From contig NZ_CP080519.1 of NCBI RefSeq assembly GCF_019468465.1, forward strand, positions 7,929,001 through 7,993,000: a stretch of 64,000 nucleotides of DNA. The letters run 5' to 3'. Positions within the stretch are counted from its first letter, which is position 1. Each line of letters begins with the position of its first letter. Both the position numbers and the translations under genes were made by a program. This DNA is from Amycolatopsis sp. DSM 110486. GTDB taxonomy: Bacteria; Actinomycetota; Actinomycetes; Mycobacteriales; Pseudonocardiaceae. Under the pieces are notes generated by a model. The model saw only the letters and a program-made list of their open reading frames with translations, searched no databases and had not been told where the DNA came from. Positions 41,085 through 50,121 of the stretch are shown in pieces.

Positions 41085-41900
41085 TCAGGATCGGTGAGCG
41101 CCCTCGGTGGTGGCCCTGGGCTGGGCCTGGACAGGCGGTGCACCCGCCTGCTGCTCGGCTTTGTGCTTGGTGTCGGCGGCGTCCTGGGCGGCGCGCTGTT
41201 TGCCGATCGCCGGTTCGGACTTGATCTGGTCGTTCTCATCCCTGGCCTTCTCGTACCCGGAATTGACCAGGTGCGCGGCGGCGTCCCGGCCGCCGATGCC
41301 GAATGCCAGTGCCGCGGCCAGTGCCGCCGCGCCGACCAGCGCGGCGTAGGTGATCGTGACGATCACCGGGGAGATCCCCAGCTGAGTCAGGATCATGAAA
41401 ACGGCGATCCCCATGATCATCGCCGGGGCGAGGGTGCGGGCGATCTTCCCGGTCGGGGTGTCGCCCATGGTGCGGTGCAGCAGCCCGCCGACCGCGCCGG
41501 CGACCGCGGCCGCGACGATGAAGATCAGCAGCGCGGCGATGACGTTGGGCAGGTAGCTCAGCACCTGGTTCATGAACGCGGTCAACGCCGGAATCCCCAG
41601 CGTCCCGATGGCCGAGGAGATCACGAACAGCATGATCACCCAGAACACGACCAGACCGACGAGCTTGGACGGGCTGCCCCGCGGGGAGAGTTTCTCCACG
41701 TAGTTCGCGCCGCCACCGGACTTCAGCCGGTCGTCGACCTTCGCCTTCTGCAGGCCCTTGGTGATGGCCTTGTCCAGCAGTTTGGCGATGATGAAGCCGA
41801 TCAGTAGCACGAGAAGCGCGCCGATCAGCTGGGGCAGGTAGTTCACGAACGTCGTGAATGCGCTCTGCAGACTTTGCAGGATGTTGAAGCCGGTATTCAT
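41085..41900 (-). CDS. MscS-like / conserved TM-helix repeat membrane protein
   Basis: A 271-residue membrane protein with two copies of the TM-helix repeat seen in small mechanosensitive-channel relatives (TFVNYLPQLIGALLVLLIGF and NQVLSYLPNVIAALLIFIVA), further helices, and AALAFGIGGRDAAAHLV like the MscS pore-lining segment. The C-terminal 60 residues are hydrophilic and Gln/Ala-rich. Probably an osmotic-stress protein, fitting the SigB-type promoter 123 bp upstream. Confidence 0.8.
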   Translation of the reverse strand: MNTGFNILQSLQSAFTTFVNYLPQLIGALLVLLIGFIIAKLLDKAITKGLQKAKVDDRLKSGGGANYVEKLSPRGSPSKLVGLVVFWVIMLFVISSAIGTLGIPALTAFMNQVLSYLPNVIAALLIFIVAAAVAGAVGGLLHRTMGDTPTGKIARTLAPAMIMGIAVFMILTQLGISPVIVTITYAALVGAAALAAALAFGIGGRDAAAHLVNSGYEKARDENDQIKSEPAIGKQRAAQDAADTKHKAEQQAGAPPVQAQPRATTEGAHRS

Positions 41901-42022
41901 CGATCTCGTCCTCTCGTGGACAAAATTCGGTTACGTTGATGGGTAGGTCCCGAGTCTGCTGTTGCCGTTTCGGCTCTGGCGTTTCGAGCGGCGACAACCC
42001 GGGCAGGTTGTATTTCCGCTGC

Positions 42023-42047
42023 GTACCCGGTCGGCGGCCGGTCAAAC
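42023..42047 (-). promoter_or_regulatory. SigB-type promoter of the MscS-like gene
   Basis: Minus strand GTTT (42047-42044), 15-nt spacer, GGGTAC (42028-42023), a full match to GTTT-N15-GGGTAY, between gvpK and the MscS-like gene. Confidence 0.68.
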
Positions 42048-42109
42048 ACGCTGTTAGCACCAGACGGAATGCGTCGTTACCCGGTCATTCGATCTCGAAA
42101 GTGGCAATG

Positions 42110-42400
42110 CTATTCCTCGGAAAGCAGCGATCCCAGTGGTCCGAGATCGATGTTCAGGTCCCGCCGCTCGAGTCCGAAGTGATCGCACAATTCTTCCATG
42201 CGCAGATCGAGGTACATCAGCGTCTGGCCGATCTCCTCGACCTTGTCGTCGTCCAGATCTCCGTGGTCGACGCGGCGCAGCGCCTGACGCTCCATGAGCT
42301 GGCGCAACAGTTCCACCACTGTTAGCACCAGACTGACGAGGCTGCGTTCCGCCGTCTCGGGATCGGCGTCGATCCGGTTCTTCCGCTCGTCGTCACCCAT
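42110..42400 (-). CDS. gvpK: gas vesicle protein GvpK
   Basis: A 96-residue GvpK: LVSLVLTVVELLRQLMERQA and VEEIGQTLMYLDLRMEELCD are family hallmarks. GvpK is a minor assembly factor. It is the last gene of the ten-gene operon; its ATG overlaps the gvpS stop by 8 nt. Confidence 0.93.
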   Translation of the reverse strand: MGDDERKNRIDADPETAERSLVSLVLTVVELLRQLMERQALRRVDHGDLDDDKVEEIGQTLMYLDLRMEELCDHFGLERRDLNIDLGPLGSLLSEE

Positions 42401-42575
42401 GGGGCTGCAATGCTGTGATCGACGTGATCAGGGTTCGCAGGGAAACGTGCACGAGATCGACGTCGGCGATGGACAGGGTGATTTCGCCGCTCACCACGAC
42501 ACCGCCCGCGAGTACGCGGTCGAGCAGGTCGATGAGGGCGACGTTGCGGTTTCCGGCGCGTACCGGCACAGTCAT
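42393..42575 (-). CDS. gvpS: gas vesicle structural-type protein GvpS (GvpA family)
   Basis: A 60-residue GvpA-fold protein: VALIDLLDRVLAGGVVVSGE and LVHVSLRTLITSI match the shortened GvpA core. In Streptomyces-type clusters this position (after gvpL, before gvpK) is GvpS. Its ATG overlaps the gvpL stop (ATGA). Confidence 0.85.
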   Translation of the reverse strand: MTVPVRAGNRNVALIDLLDRVLAGGVVVSGEITLSIADVDLVHVSLRTLITSITALQPHG

Positions 42576-43342
42576 GGTTCCTCCGGTGTAGAGAACGAAT
42601 ACGGCGGCCATGGCCCGGTCAGCTCCACGGTGAGCATGGTGCTGTCCCGGCCACGCCAGTCCACCGCCTCGGCGAATCGCCCGGCTTCCGCGTCGTCGAC
42701 GAGGTACGCGCCGTTGAGCATCATCGGCCCGTCCTGGTCGGTCAGCGCCCGGCTCTGCGGGGGGTGGGTGCAGGCGTCGGCCGCGAGTTCGCAGAGCGCG
42801 GCGTGGAGTCGGCTCACCTGGTCCGCGGCCCGCTGCTGACGTTCTTCCTGTGACGCCAGCGCGCTGCGCCGCCGCGCCAGGTAGGCAAATCCGGGGCCTT
42901 CGCCGTCCGGCACGGCCGCGGCGGGCTCCGGTTCGGACTGCAGGAATGCCTTCACCCCCCACTCGACCCGGCCCGAGACGTGCTCGAGCGTCCGCTCGAA
43001 ATCGGTGCAGCGCTCCTCGACGGCGATCCGGACGGAGTCGTCGTCGTGGTACACCGTCGCGAGGCGGACGGGCGCCACCGGCCCCTGCTCGACGAGCGCC
43101 GCGACCACGGAGTCGTGCGCTCGCGCCACCGCGGCCAGCCAGTCGAGGTCCTCCAGGTTGCGACGCAAGGCTTCCGCGCCGAACGAGCCCAACGGGACAT
43201 CGCCCACCACCGCGGCCAGCCTGCCCGCCGTGACGACCCGCGGGCGTTCGGCGGAGACGCCGGTCAGGCCGCCGAGTGCGGCGGCCCCGACTTCAGGCGT
43301 CACGGCGTACAGCCACACGCCCGTCTCGTCACTCTCGTTCAT
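42572..43342 (-). CDS. gvpL: gas vesicle protein GvpL (GvpL/F family)
   Basis: A 256-residue GvpL/GvpF-family protein: VWLYAVTPEVGAAALGGLTG at the N-terminus and GPVAPVRLATVYHDDDSVRI in the middle, with MLNGAYLVDDAEAGRF later. These proteins bind GvpA and help nucleate vesicles. It is the second GvpL/F paralogue of the operon. The ATG lies inside the 3' end of gvpJ (14-nt overlap). Confidence 0.9.
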   Translation of the reverse strand: MNESDETGVWLYAVTPEVGAAALGGLTGVSAERPRVVTAGRLAAVVGDVPLGSFGAEALRRNLEDLDWLAAVARAHDSVVAALVEQGPVAPVRLATVYHDDDSVRIAVEERCTDFERTLEHVSGRVEWGVKAFLQSEPEPAAAVPDGEGPGFAYLARRRSALASQEERQQRAADQVSRLHAALCELAADACTHPPQSRALTDQDGPMMLNGAYLVDDAEAGRFAEAVDWRGRDSTMLTVELTGPWPPYSFSTPEEP

Positions 43343-43685
43343 CGTCTTCCCCGCCGGCCTCGATGTATTCCGGCGCCGCCTCCAACTCGGCGACGCGCGC
43401 CCGAAGCTGCCGGTTCTCGTCTTGCAGCTTTCCGTTGTCACCGGTCAGCCACGGATCGCTCTCCCACCAGTTGATGCCCACCTCCCGGGCGGTCTCGAGC
43501 GAAGCGATCACCAGCCGCAGCTTGATCGTCAGCAGTTCGATGTCGAGCAGGTTGACCTGGATGTCCCCGGCGATGACCAGTCCCTTGTCCAGCACCCGTT
43601 CGAGGATGTCGCCGAGGTTCGCGGGCTGGCTTCCGGTAGCACCGAGCGAGCCCTGGGACCTGCTGACCGGTTGCCCCGATACCAT
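43329..43685 (-). CDS. gvpJ: gas vesicle protein GvpJ
   Basis: A 118-residue GvpA/GvpJ-type protein: PANLGDILERVLDKGLVIAG and LLDIELLTIKLRLVIASLET, then the GvpJ-specific GINWWESDPWL and a coiled tail (KLQDENRQLRARVAELEAAP). A minor structural protein thought to form vesicle tips. GAGGGG precedes ATG 43685, 1 bp after the gvpO stop. Confidence 0.92.
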   Translation of the reverse strand: MVSGQPVSRSQGSLGATGSQPANLGDILERVLDKGLVIAGDIQVNLLDIELLTIKLRLVIASLETAREVGINWWESDPWLTGDNGKLQDENRQLRARVAELEAAPEYIEAGGEDDERE

Positions 43686-43686
43686 C

Positions 43687-44016
43687 TCAGCTCCCCTCAT
43701 TGCCGGTGCCGGACTTGCCGCGCGCGTACCGCCGCGTGCGGCGGAATGCGAGCAGGTCGCCTTCGGTGTCCAGCTCGATCTCGTACAGCGCCAGGATGTC
43801 GGCCGACGACGGGATGCGGTGCTCTTCGATCACTTCGACCTCGACGACCCAGCCGTCTTCGAGCGGCTCGACCGACGTGACGCCCACGGGTTCGTTCGTG
43901 ATCAGCTCGTCCAGCTGACGCACCGCCGAAGCGGCCGCTGTCGAGGCGACCATGCCGTCGCGCCCCGATCGACGCCGGGTCGGCGGGGACCGGTCTTCAC
44001 TTTTTGCGGTGGCCAT
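43687..44016 (-). CDS. gvpO: gas vesicle protein GvpO
   Basis: A 109-residue GvpO: DGWVVEVEVIEEHRIPSSAD and ILALYEIELDTEGDLLAFRR are diagnostic. Here it sits between gvpG and gvpJ, whereas in Streptomyces coelicolor-type clusters gvpO is first. Confidence 0.92.
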   Translation of the reverse strand: MATAKSEDRSPPTRRRSGRDGMVASTAAASAVRQLDELITNEPVGVTSVEPLEDGWVVEVEVIEEHRIPSSADILALYEIELDTEGDLLAFRRTRRYARGKSGTGNEGS

Positions 44017-44022
44017 CGGCCC

Positions 44023-44289
44023 TCACCTTTTCCTCTCGTCGCTTCGGTGCACGGGCCGGCTCGGCCGGGGGCCCGTCAGCCGGCTCAATGCCTGTTGCTG
44101 CGCTTCGGCTTCTTCTTCGGCCGAGATCTCGCCGGCGGCCCGCGCCTGCTCCACGGCCTCCAGCTCGCGCCGGACCGACGCTGGGTCGTGCAGCTCTTCG
44201 TCGACCCGCCGCCGGATCAGCTCGCCCAGGGCGAGGACCCCGCGGACCGGTGCCAGCGGCAGACCGACGATTCCTGACAACAGACCCAC
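44023..44289 (-). CDS. gvpG: gas vesicle protein GvpG
   Basis: An 88-residue helical GvpG: GLLSGIVGLPLAPVRGVLAL and HDPASVRRELEAVEQARAAG are typical. GTG 44289 is 4 bp after the gvpF stop with GGAG in front. Confidence 0.9.
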   Translation of the reverse strand: MGLLSGIVGLPLAPVRGVLALGELIRRRVDEELHDPASVRRELEAVEQARAAGEISAEEEAEAQQQALSRLTGPRPSRPVHRSDERKR

Positions 44290-44293
44290 CGCG

Positions 44294-45088
44294 TCACTCC
44301 GGCGTCCGCGTGACGACGAAGTCGTACGCAGCGAGCGGACCGAGCAGGCGGACCTCGACGCGGCCTTCCCAGTCCTTCGCCAGCTCGCCGATGACGGCTT
44401 CCAGATCGCCCTGCCGGTCGGTCTCGGCCAGCACCGCGAGGTGCACCGCCTCCTCATCGTGAGTCGGCTGTCGCGGCGCGAGCTCCACGACCGAATCGGC
44501 CAGCGCGTCGGCGACCCGTTGCGTGTCGACCGCACGCTTCGCCTCGATCGCCTGGGTGATCTGCTCGCCCAGGGCCATGCGCTCGTTGCGGGTGGCATCC
44601 TGTGGCTTGCCCCGGATCGCGTCCGCGAGCTGCGCCATGCCGTCGTTCTCGGACAGGATCTCCCGCAGGATGGCCCCCTCGTCGTAGCGCGCCCGGACGA
44701 GGTACTCCGCTTTGCCCTCCAGCTCCTCCAGCGCTGCTGTGAAGTCATCGCGGTTCGCGTCGAGCAGCTCGTCGACCACCGCTCGCTCGTCCGCGACCAC
44801 GGCGCCGAAGCGCAGCGGCAGCACCGGGACCTCGGCTGCCGCCGCGTCCAGCAGCCCGGCGTGCGCCGAAAGGTCCTCCGGCCGGCCCAGCGGCGTGTCC
44901 TGGGGGATTTCGCTGACCAGCGCGGCGATCGGTCCACTGTGCACTGTGGTCACGGCGGAAGGCGGATCGCCCACTCCACGCGCGTCGCCGTCGATCTCGA
45001 CGTCGGCGGGCAGGATGCCGTAGACGTAGATCGCCGTCTCGGTTCCGGTCTCCGTCTCGGTGCCGGTTTCGGCGGTCACTCGCCTCAC
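44294..45088 (-). CDS. gvpF: gas vesicle protein GvpF (GvpL/F family)
   Basis: A 264-residue Gvp[14 protein letters not shown] near the start, [20 protein letters not shown] in the middle and [13 protein letters not shown] at the end. GvpF binds GvpA monomers during vesicle growth. The GTG start overlaps the gvpA stop. The first 15 residues are a Thr/Glu repeat (TETETGTET). Confidence 0.92.
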   Translation of the reverse strand: MRRVTAETGTETETGTETAIYVYGILPADVEIDGDARGVGDPPSAVTTVHSGPIAALVSEIPQDTPLGRPEDLSAHAGLLDAAAAEVPVLPLRFGAVVADERAVVDELLDANRDDFTAALEELEGKAEYLVRARYDEGAILREILSENDGMAQLADAIRGKPQDATRNERMALGEQITQAIEAKRAVDTQRVADALADSVVELAPRQPTHDEEAVHLAVLAETDRQGDLEAVIGELAKDWEGRVEVRLLGPLAAYDFVVTRTPE

Positions 45089-45483
45089 CGTCCCTTCCTG
45101 CCGCGGCTCACGGGTTCTTCCTCGTCTTCGTCTTCGCCGAGGATGTCGCGCAGCTTGTCGCCTGCTGCCTCGAGCGCACCGCGCGTCTTGGCCTTGGCGC
45201 CGCCGGAGGTCACGTCCTCCAGGAGGTCGGGCAGGCCCTTCTGCTCGGTGCCCGAGATGTCGAGCCGATTCACCGCTTCCGCGAACCGCAGGTAGGTGTC
45301 GACGCTGGCCACCACGATCCGGGCGTCGATGGTCAGCAGCTCGATGCCCACCAAGGACACCCGTACGTACGCGTCGATCACGAGGCCCTTGTCCAGGATC
45401 GTGTCGATCACGTCGGCGAGGCTGCTGGAGGACGGCCGGTCAAGGCCGCCGCCCCCACCGGAGGGCTGTACTGCTGTTGTCAT
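45085..45483 (-). CDS. gvpA: major gas vesicle structural protein GvpA
   Basis: A 132-residue GvpA with the conserved core [20 protein letters not shown] and [20 protein letters not shown], followed by [15 protein letters not shown]. GvpA forms the gas-permeable ribbed wall. As in streptomycetes it has a long charged C-terminal tail (ending in an acidic run and RGRKGR) absent from cyanobacterial GvpA. The ATG overlaps the stop of the SRPBCC gene. Confidence 0.93.
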   Translation of the reverse strand: MTTAVQPSGGGGGLDRPSSSSLADVIDTILDKGLVIDAYVRVSLVGIELLTIDARIVVASVDTYLRFAEAVNRLDISGTEQKGLPDLLEDVTSGGAKAKTRGALEAAGDKLRDILGEDEDEEEPVSRGRKGR

Positions 45484-46643
45484 CGCCTGCTCCCTCGGCT
45501 TCTGCCGGCGCCGGCACCGGCGCGAGCGCGGCCGCGACGAGGCCGCTCTTCTTCGGCCGCCTCGTCGGTCTCTTCGGCCTCTTCGGTTTCGTCGGTGTCT
45601 TCGGTCTCTTCCGGCTCCTCTTCCTCCGGCTCCTCTTCGGACTCTTCTTCCTCTTCGGGCTCCTCCTCGGACTCGGCGGCCTCGTCCTCTTCGGAACCGG
45701 TGTCGGCGGACTCCTCGTCCTGCTCGGGCCCGGTGTCCTCGGCCTCGTCGCGGTCGGCGCCCTCGTCCTGCTGCTCGACGACCTGCCCGTCGTGGATCTC
45801 GCCGTGCCACCCCTCGATGTCGTCGGGGTGCAGCAGGTCTTCCGTCATCACGTGGCGGCGGAAATGCTTGAGCTCCAGCCGCGCCCGGCGGCCCTGCGCC
45901 CGCCAGATGTTGCCGGTGCGTTCGAACAGCCCCTGCGGGTGGTACGCGAGCACCAGCACGACCTTGGTGAGATCCGGCGTGAGCTCGTGGAACGTCACCG
46001 CTCCGTCAACGTGACCCTTCGCGCCCTTGGAGCGCCACACGATCCGCTCGAACGGCACCTGCTCCAGGATGGTCGCCTCCCAGGTGCGGTGCGACCAGAG
46101 GACCTGCGCCTTCCACTCGGTCTTCTCTTCGCTGACCTGCTCGACGTTGTTGACCTTCTTCATGAACGCCGGGAAGTCGGTGAACCGGGTCCACTGGTCG
46201 TACACGAGGTCGATCGGCGCACCGATGTCGATCTCCTCGACGATGTTGGTGAGCTTGATCTTGTTGCCCTTTCCGCTGCCACGGCCGCCCCCGCCGCTGA
46301 ACGCGTCCTTCACCTTCTGCGCGATACCGGACAGGCCGCCCTTGGCGGCGCCCATCATCGCCTTGCCCTTGATGCTGCCCTTGCCACCGGTCGCCGCTTC
46401 GAGAAGGCCACCGCCGCCGCCTTCGGCGAAGTCGGTCAGGCGCCCGGCCGTCGAAGAGATCCGCTTCGTGATGGAACCCGTCGCCCGGGTCATGGCCGCT
46501 TGACCCAGCCCGCGCAGGGCATCGGTCAGCTCACTCGTGTTGCCACCGGTCGCGTTCGACGCGGCGCCGGCGACCGTGCCGGTCGCTTTGCCGGCTGTGC
46601 TGGTGGCCTTGTCGGTGGTTTTCTTCAACGTTTTGGTGACCAC
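45480..46643 (-). CDS. SRPBCC/cyclase-family gas vesicle accessory protein (GvpZ-type)
   Basis: A 387-residue protein. Residues 1-120 are Ala/Gly/Thr/Lys-rich; an SRPBCC (START-like) domain follows at about 125-280 ([40 protein letters not shown]); the last 100 residues are almost entirely Glu/Asp followed by an Arg/Gly tail. GTG 46643 has AGGAGG 8 nt upstream; GTG 46652 is possible. Corresponds in position and fold to the GvpZ gene of Streptomyces clusters. Confidence 0.8.
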   Translation of the reverse strand: MVTKTLKKTTDKATSTAGKATGTVAGAASNATGGNTSELTDALRGLGQAAMTRATGSITKRISSTAGRLTDFAEGGGGGLLEAATGGKGSIKGKAMMGAAKGGLSGIAQKVKDAFSGGGGRGSGKGNKIKLTNIVEEIDIGAPIDLVYDQWTRFTDFPAFMKKVNNVEQVSEEKTEWKAQVLWSHRTWEATILEQVPFERIVWRSKGAKGHVDGAVTFHELTPDLTKVVLVLAYHPQGLFERTGNIWRAQGRRARLELKHFRRHVMTEDLLHPDDIEGWHGEIHDGQVVEQQDEGADRDEAEDTGPEQDEESADTGSEEDEAAESEEEPEEEEESEEEPEEEEPEETEDTDETEEAEETDEAAEEERPRRGRARAGAGAGRSRGSRR

Positions 46644-46648
46644 TGCGT

Positions 46649-47233
46649 TCACCTCCTCGCCCGGCGGACGGGCGAGCGCTTGGTGGCGGTGCGTGTACTG
46701 CCAGAACTCTTGTCGCCGTCATCGGACGGCGTGGACCGCCGGCTCGATGAACGCCGCTGTGTCTGCTGTTCGTCGCCATCGCTCGAGCGGCGGGCCGCCG
46801 CACGGCGGCGCTGGGGCTTCTCGGGCTCCGGCTCTTCCTGGTCTTCGTCTTCGTCCTCGTCCTCGACTTCAGCTTCGTCTTCGTCTTCCGGCGTGGCGTC
46901 GTGCTCGTCGTCGGCCTTGGACTTCTTGCCGCGGGTGAGCGCGCCGCCGTCCGAGAGGCGTTCGCTCAGTGATTCGATCTTCCCGCTGGCGGCCGTCACC
47001 GCCGCGGCCTTCGCCGCGGAGAGCAACTCGTCACGCGCCAGCGACGTCAGCTGGCCGATTTCCGCGGACGAGCCCAGCTGCTTGAGACCACCTTGGACGA
47101 GCTTCGTCGGCGACACCCCGGCCTTGCCGGTGGCCCCTGCGGCCGCGATCATCAACGCGAGGCGCCCCTTCTTCGTCCGCCCCAGTAGATAACCGGCCGC
47201 GACTCCGACCGCCATCCGTGTTCCTGCCTTCAT
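46649..47233 (-). CDS. gas vesicle cluster accessory protein (GvpY-type), first gene of operon
   Basis: A 194-residue protein: a short N-terminal hydrophobic/Gly segment (MAVGVAAGYLLGRTKKGRLA), a helical middle, then a strongly acidic run (about 105-135) and an Arg/Ser-rich basic tail. This charge pattern and position fit the accessory gene preceding gvpZ in actinobacterial clusters. AGGAGG is 7 nt before the ATG. The operon's SigB-type promoter lies about 100 bp upstream. Confidence 0.7.
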   Translation of the reverse strand: MKAGTRMAVGVAAGYLLGRTKKGRLALMIAAAGATGKAGVSPTKLVQGGLKQLGSSAEIGQLTSLARDELLSAAKAAAVTAASGKIESLSERLSDGGALTRGKKSKADDEHDATPEDEDEAEVEDEDEDEDQEEPEPEKPQRRRAAARRSSDGDEQQTQRRSSSRRSTPSDDGDKSSGSTRTATKRSPVRRARR

Positions 47234-47334
47234 GGCCGCTCCTCCTGACTCTTGCGATAGCGAGTTCGTCCCGCACAACCTGCGCGCCGCCCCCGAAACC
47301 AAGGCGAACAGGAATGTGACTTCGTTTGATTCGG

Positions 47335-47360
47335 CTACCCGCAAGGTTCTGCGCGAAAAC
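47335..47360 (-). promoter_or_regulatory. SigB-type promoter of the gas vesicle operon
   Basis: Minus strand GTTT (47360-47357), 16-nt spacer, GGGTAG (47340-47335), 101 bp before the first gvp gene. Confidence 0.6.
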
Positions 47361-47476
47361 GCGAGAAAATGGAAAACACATTTCTTCGTCGTGCGGTAAT
47401 GGGGAGAAAAAATCACGAAAGCGGTTCCAGCGATTTCGCCTTCTTACTGACGGGTATCTTTTGTCGAAAGCATGTT

Positions 47477-47490
47477 TCACCTGCAGGTGA
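47477..47490. promoter_or_regulatory. 14-bp palindrome TCACCTGCAGGTGA
   Basis: A perfect palindrome between the gas vesicle promoter and the CDGSH gene. A possible regulator site, but palindromes of this size can also be chance. Confidence 0.3.
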
Positions 47491-47575
47491 TCGATAGATG
47501 CAGCAATCGTCGCGGTGCGGTAAGACGGGCTCGGCGGACTGACCCCGCTGAGGAGCGTTACTACCCGTTGCCGCT

Positions 47576-47758
47576 GTGGCACTGAAATCGGCTGTTCGGT
47601 CCGGCCATCGGTTTTTCAACGCTCCCGGGACGCCGGACGGGGACGTCGTGCGCTCGGACCACTTCGTCGTCGCGGTGTGCACGTGCCGGCGCAGCAAGCG
47701 GTTCCCGCTGTGCGACACGAGCCACCGCAAGCGGGTGAGGACTCAGGACAACGGTTGA
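47576..47758 (+). CDS. CDGSH-type iron-sulfur protein
   Basis: A 60-residue protein ending in VCTCRRSKRFPLCDTSH, the CxC-x2-S-x3-P-x-C-D-x-S-H pattern that holds a [2Fe-2S] cluster in CDGSH (MitoNEET-like) proteins. A GGGTAT box (47452-47457) with a weak GATT 16 nt upstream could be a stress promoter. The start is uncertain (GTG 47576, no close ribosome site). Its last 16 bp overlap the convergent redox-enzyme gene. Confidence 0.75.
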   Translation: MALKSAVRSGHRFFNAPGTPDGDVVRSDHFVVAVCTCRRSKRFPLCDTSHRKRVRTQDNG

Positions 47759-48737
47759 CGCAGTGAGGACCGCCCGGCGCGCCAGCACGCCAGGAGGTGC
47801 TCACTGAGGCGTGCTTCGAGGAGATTGGTCGCCTGGACGCCGAACACGACGTCGGCTGCGAGCCCGGGATCCCGGGTGAGCAGGTCGCCGACGACGACGT
47901 GGCGCATCACCTGCTCGTGGACGGCGTCGGCCTCGATGTGCTCGGTGTAGAAGAGCTTGCACGCCTCGGCGGCACCCAGGCGGGTCAGCGCTTGCACCAT
48001 CCGGTGCGCTGACGGTCCCGTGGTCACCTCAGTGGCGGCGAAATGACCGACGAGCGCGCCCCGCAGCGACCGGTGCAGACCGAACAGCGACATCATGTTG
48101 ACGATCGCGATCATCGGTGCGGGCACGTGCTCCAGCAGAGCGAGGTAGCCGTCCGGCAGCTCGGCGCCGCGCAAGAGGTCGGCGAACAAGCGCGAATGGG
48201 CGGATTCCGCCCGGCCGCCGCCGAACTCGTCGAACTCGACTGCCACGAGCGCGGCCTTGGCCCGGCCGCACAGTCTCGGAATGACCCACGCGTGGGGGTC
48301 GCCTTCCTTGAGGTGGTAGATCGAGCGGTGGGCGAAGACCTCCCGCACGTGCCACCACTTTCCTTCGTCGCGAAGGAAGTGGGAAACGCCGGAGCTGTCG
48401 ATCGGCTCGACGAGCAGGGCCTCGAACTCGGCGCCGACGTCGTGGCCACCGGGTACCGCGCCCTGGAGGCCGGTCAGGAACTGGTGCTCCAGTGCCGCGC
48501 GGGCCCGGAGCAGGTCCGGATCCCACTCCCACGTCTCGTCGACGCCGGCGTTCCCTGGTAGTGCTGTTCGTAGCAGAGGTGCAGCGCGAGTTGCAGGTCG
48601 TTGCCGAACGGCTGGGCGCCCGCGAGAGCGTCGAGCACCAACGGCCGCCCAGTCGGCGGAGCGGACAGCGCCGCGGCGACCGTGGCGGAAAGCGGGCCCC
48701 GGGCGGCGGGCAGGACGGGGGAGGACAGCATCGTCAT
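47743..48737 (-). pseudogene. iron-containing redox enzyme family (heme-oxygenase-like), single-base frameshift
   Basis: Two frames join into one protein. From ATG 48737 the frame reads to LHLCYEQHYQG (about 48560); the continuation NAGVDETWEWDPDLLRARAA is in the next frame and runs through HFLRDEGKWWHVREVFAHRS to the stop at 47743. The total length, 995 nt, is one base short of 332 codons, so one base is missing near 48551-48556. The restored 331-residue protein has the helical heme-oxygenase-like di-iron fold (H/E-rich). The ATG overlaps the topoisomerase stop (ATGA). Either a real mutation or a sequencing error. Confidence 0.8.
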
Positions 48738-49991
48738 GGCCGCTGGTTACCCCGCCGCGGCGGCTTCATGCCCGCCGGCCGGCACGGTCCGCTTGGCGAG
48801 CAGGCGGAGCACCGCAGGCAGCCCGGCCGTGGCGGCGGCGCGCTGCGCGACGGAATCGCGATCCTGGCGTTCCGCCGCCGCTGACGGTGAACGGCGTCGC
48901 CCGCGCGGGCACCGCCCTGCGCGGGTTCTCCGGTGAAAGGTTCCGTTGCCCGGCGGTGACCCCCCGGGCGGGCTACTGGGTTCTTCCTTCGGCTCAGCAG
49001 CCGGATGGTGGCGCGTTCGAGGACCGCGCGAGCGTCGTCGCTCTCGGCTTTCGCGGCGCGGCTCAGGGCTCGGCTGATCGTCCGTGACCAGCGGTAGGCT
49101 TCGACCACTCGGGGGTCCACATAGGACACCCGGCACACGGCCGGGGTGTTGCCGAGCGCTTCGGAGACCTGGCGGATCACCGCGGCCTCCGCGCGTTGGG
49201 CCGCCGCCTTCGACTTCGGTTCCGCCGCGGTGGCGAACGCGGCCGCGGCGAGCACGGTGGCGTTCCAGGTGCGCAGGTCCTTGGCCGTGCAGTCCTCGCC
49301 CGGCGAGCTCCTTGAACCGCTCGTTGACGTCGGCGGCGTGGATCTCGTGCCAGCCCGAGGGGGTGCGGTAGACGAGCAGCCGGTCGCTGTCCGCGCGGCT
49401 GCGCAGCAAGGATCGCAGCACCTCCACCAGCGCCGGATCGTCGATCGACACCGCCCTCGCGGCGCCGCCTTTGGCCGGGTACTCGAACACGCAGGCACCC
49501 TCGCGCACACAGGCGTGCTCACGCAGCAGGGTGGCCACGCCGTGGCTGCCGTTCTCCTGGGCGTACTCCTCGCCGCCGGTGTGGAAGATGCCCCGGTCGA
49601 GCATCCGCAGCGCGGCGCCGAGCACGCGGCGTTCGGTGAGTCCGCGTTCGGCCAGGTCGTCCTCGACCTGGGTCCGCCATCCGGGCAGCCGCTTCGCCAT
49701 GGCCAGCACCCGGTCGTGCTTCTCCTCGTCGCGGTCGCGGCGCCACTGCGGGTGGTACAGGTACTGCCGCCGACCGGCGGCGTCCGTGCCGACGGCCTGG
49801 ATGTGGCCGTTCGGCTGCGGCGCGATCCACGCGTCACGCCACACCGGCGGGATGACCAGGTCCTCGATCCGCTCCAGCGCCTCGTCTTCGGCGAGCCGGT
49901 CGCCGGCGGGATCGAGGTAGGAGAACCCGTGCCCGCGTCGCACCCGCCGGATGCCCGGGGCGGTGAGGACGCTGCGTCGCAGCCGCGTCAT
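48734..49991 (-). pseudogene. type IB DNA topoisomerase, single-base frameshift
   Basis: From ATG 49991 the frame gives a poxvirus-like bacterial topoisomerase IB: LDPAGDRLAEDEALERIEDL, VIPPVWRDAWIAPQPNGHIQ, AVGTDAAGRRQYLYHPQWRR and VNERFKELAG. An extra G near 49299-49301 shifts the frame; the continuation EDCTAKDLRTWNATVLAAAA with the catalytic C-terminal region (VSYVDPRVVEAYRW, catalytic Tyr) is in the next frame down to the stop at 48734. That stop overlaps the next ATG, as expected of an intact operon, arguing that the gene was recently functional or that the base is a sequencing error. The tail after RRKNPVARP is unlike the family. Confidence 0.82.
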
Positions 49992-50000
49992 TCCCGCCAG

Positions 50001-50025
50001 ATACCCCGGGTGGGGCCCTCGAAAT
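50001..50025 (-). promoter_or_regulatory. possible SigB-type promoter of the topoisomerase gene
   Basis: Minus strand ATTT (50025-50022), 15-nt spacer, GGGTAT (50006-50001), with the ATG 9 nt further. The -35 lacks the usual first G, so this is a weaker match. Confidence 0.4.
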
Positions 50026-50121
50026 CACGCTTCGGGGTGGTTGCCCGTCGCGCGCGATACCGATGCGTCGGTACCAGTCGATCGGAGGGTCCGTCGAACA
50101 GGCCAAGGGCGTGCTGATGGT

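Noticed and set aside
45480..45800. Long GA-rich/acidic-codon tract as a simple-sequence repeat or CRISPR-like array
   Set aside because: It is in frame and encodes the poly-Glu/Asp tail of the gas vesicle accessory protein; there are no regular spacers.
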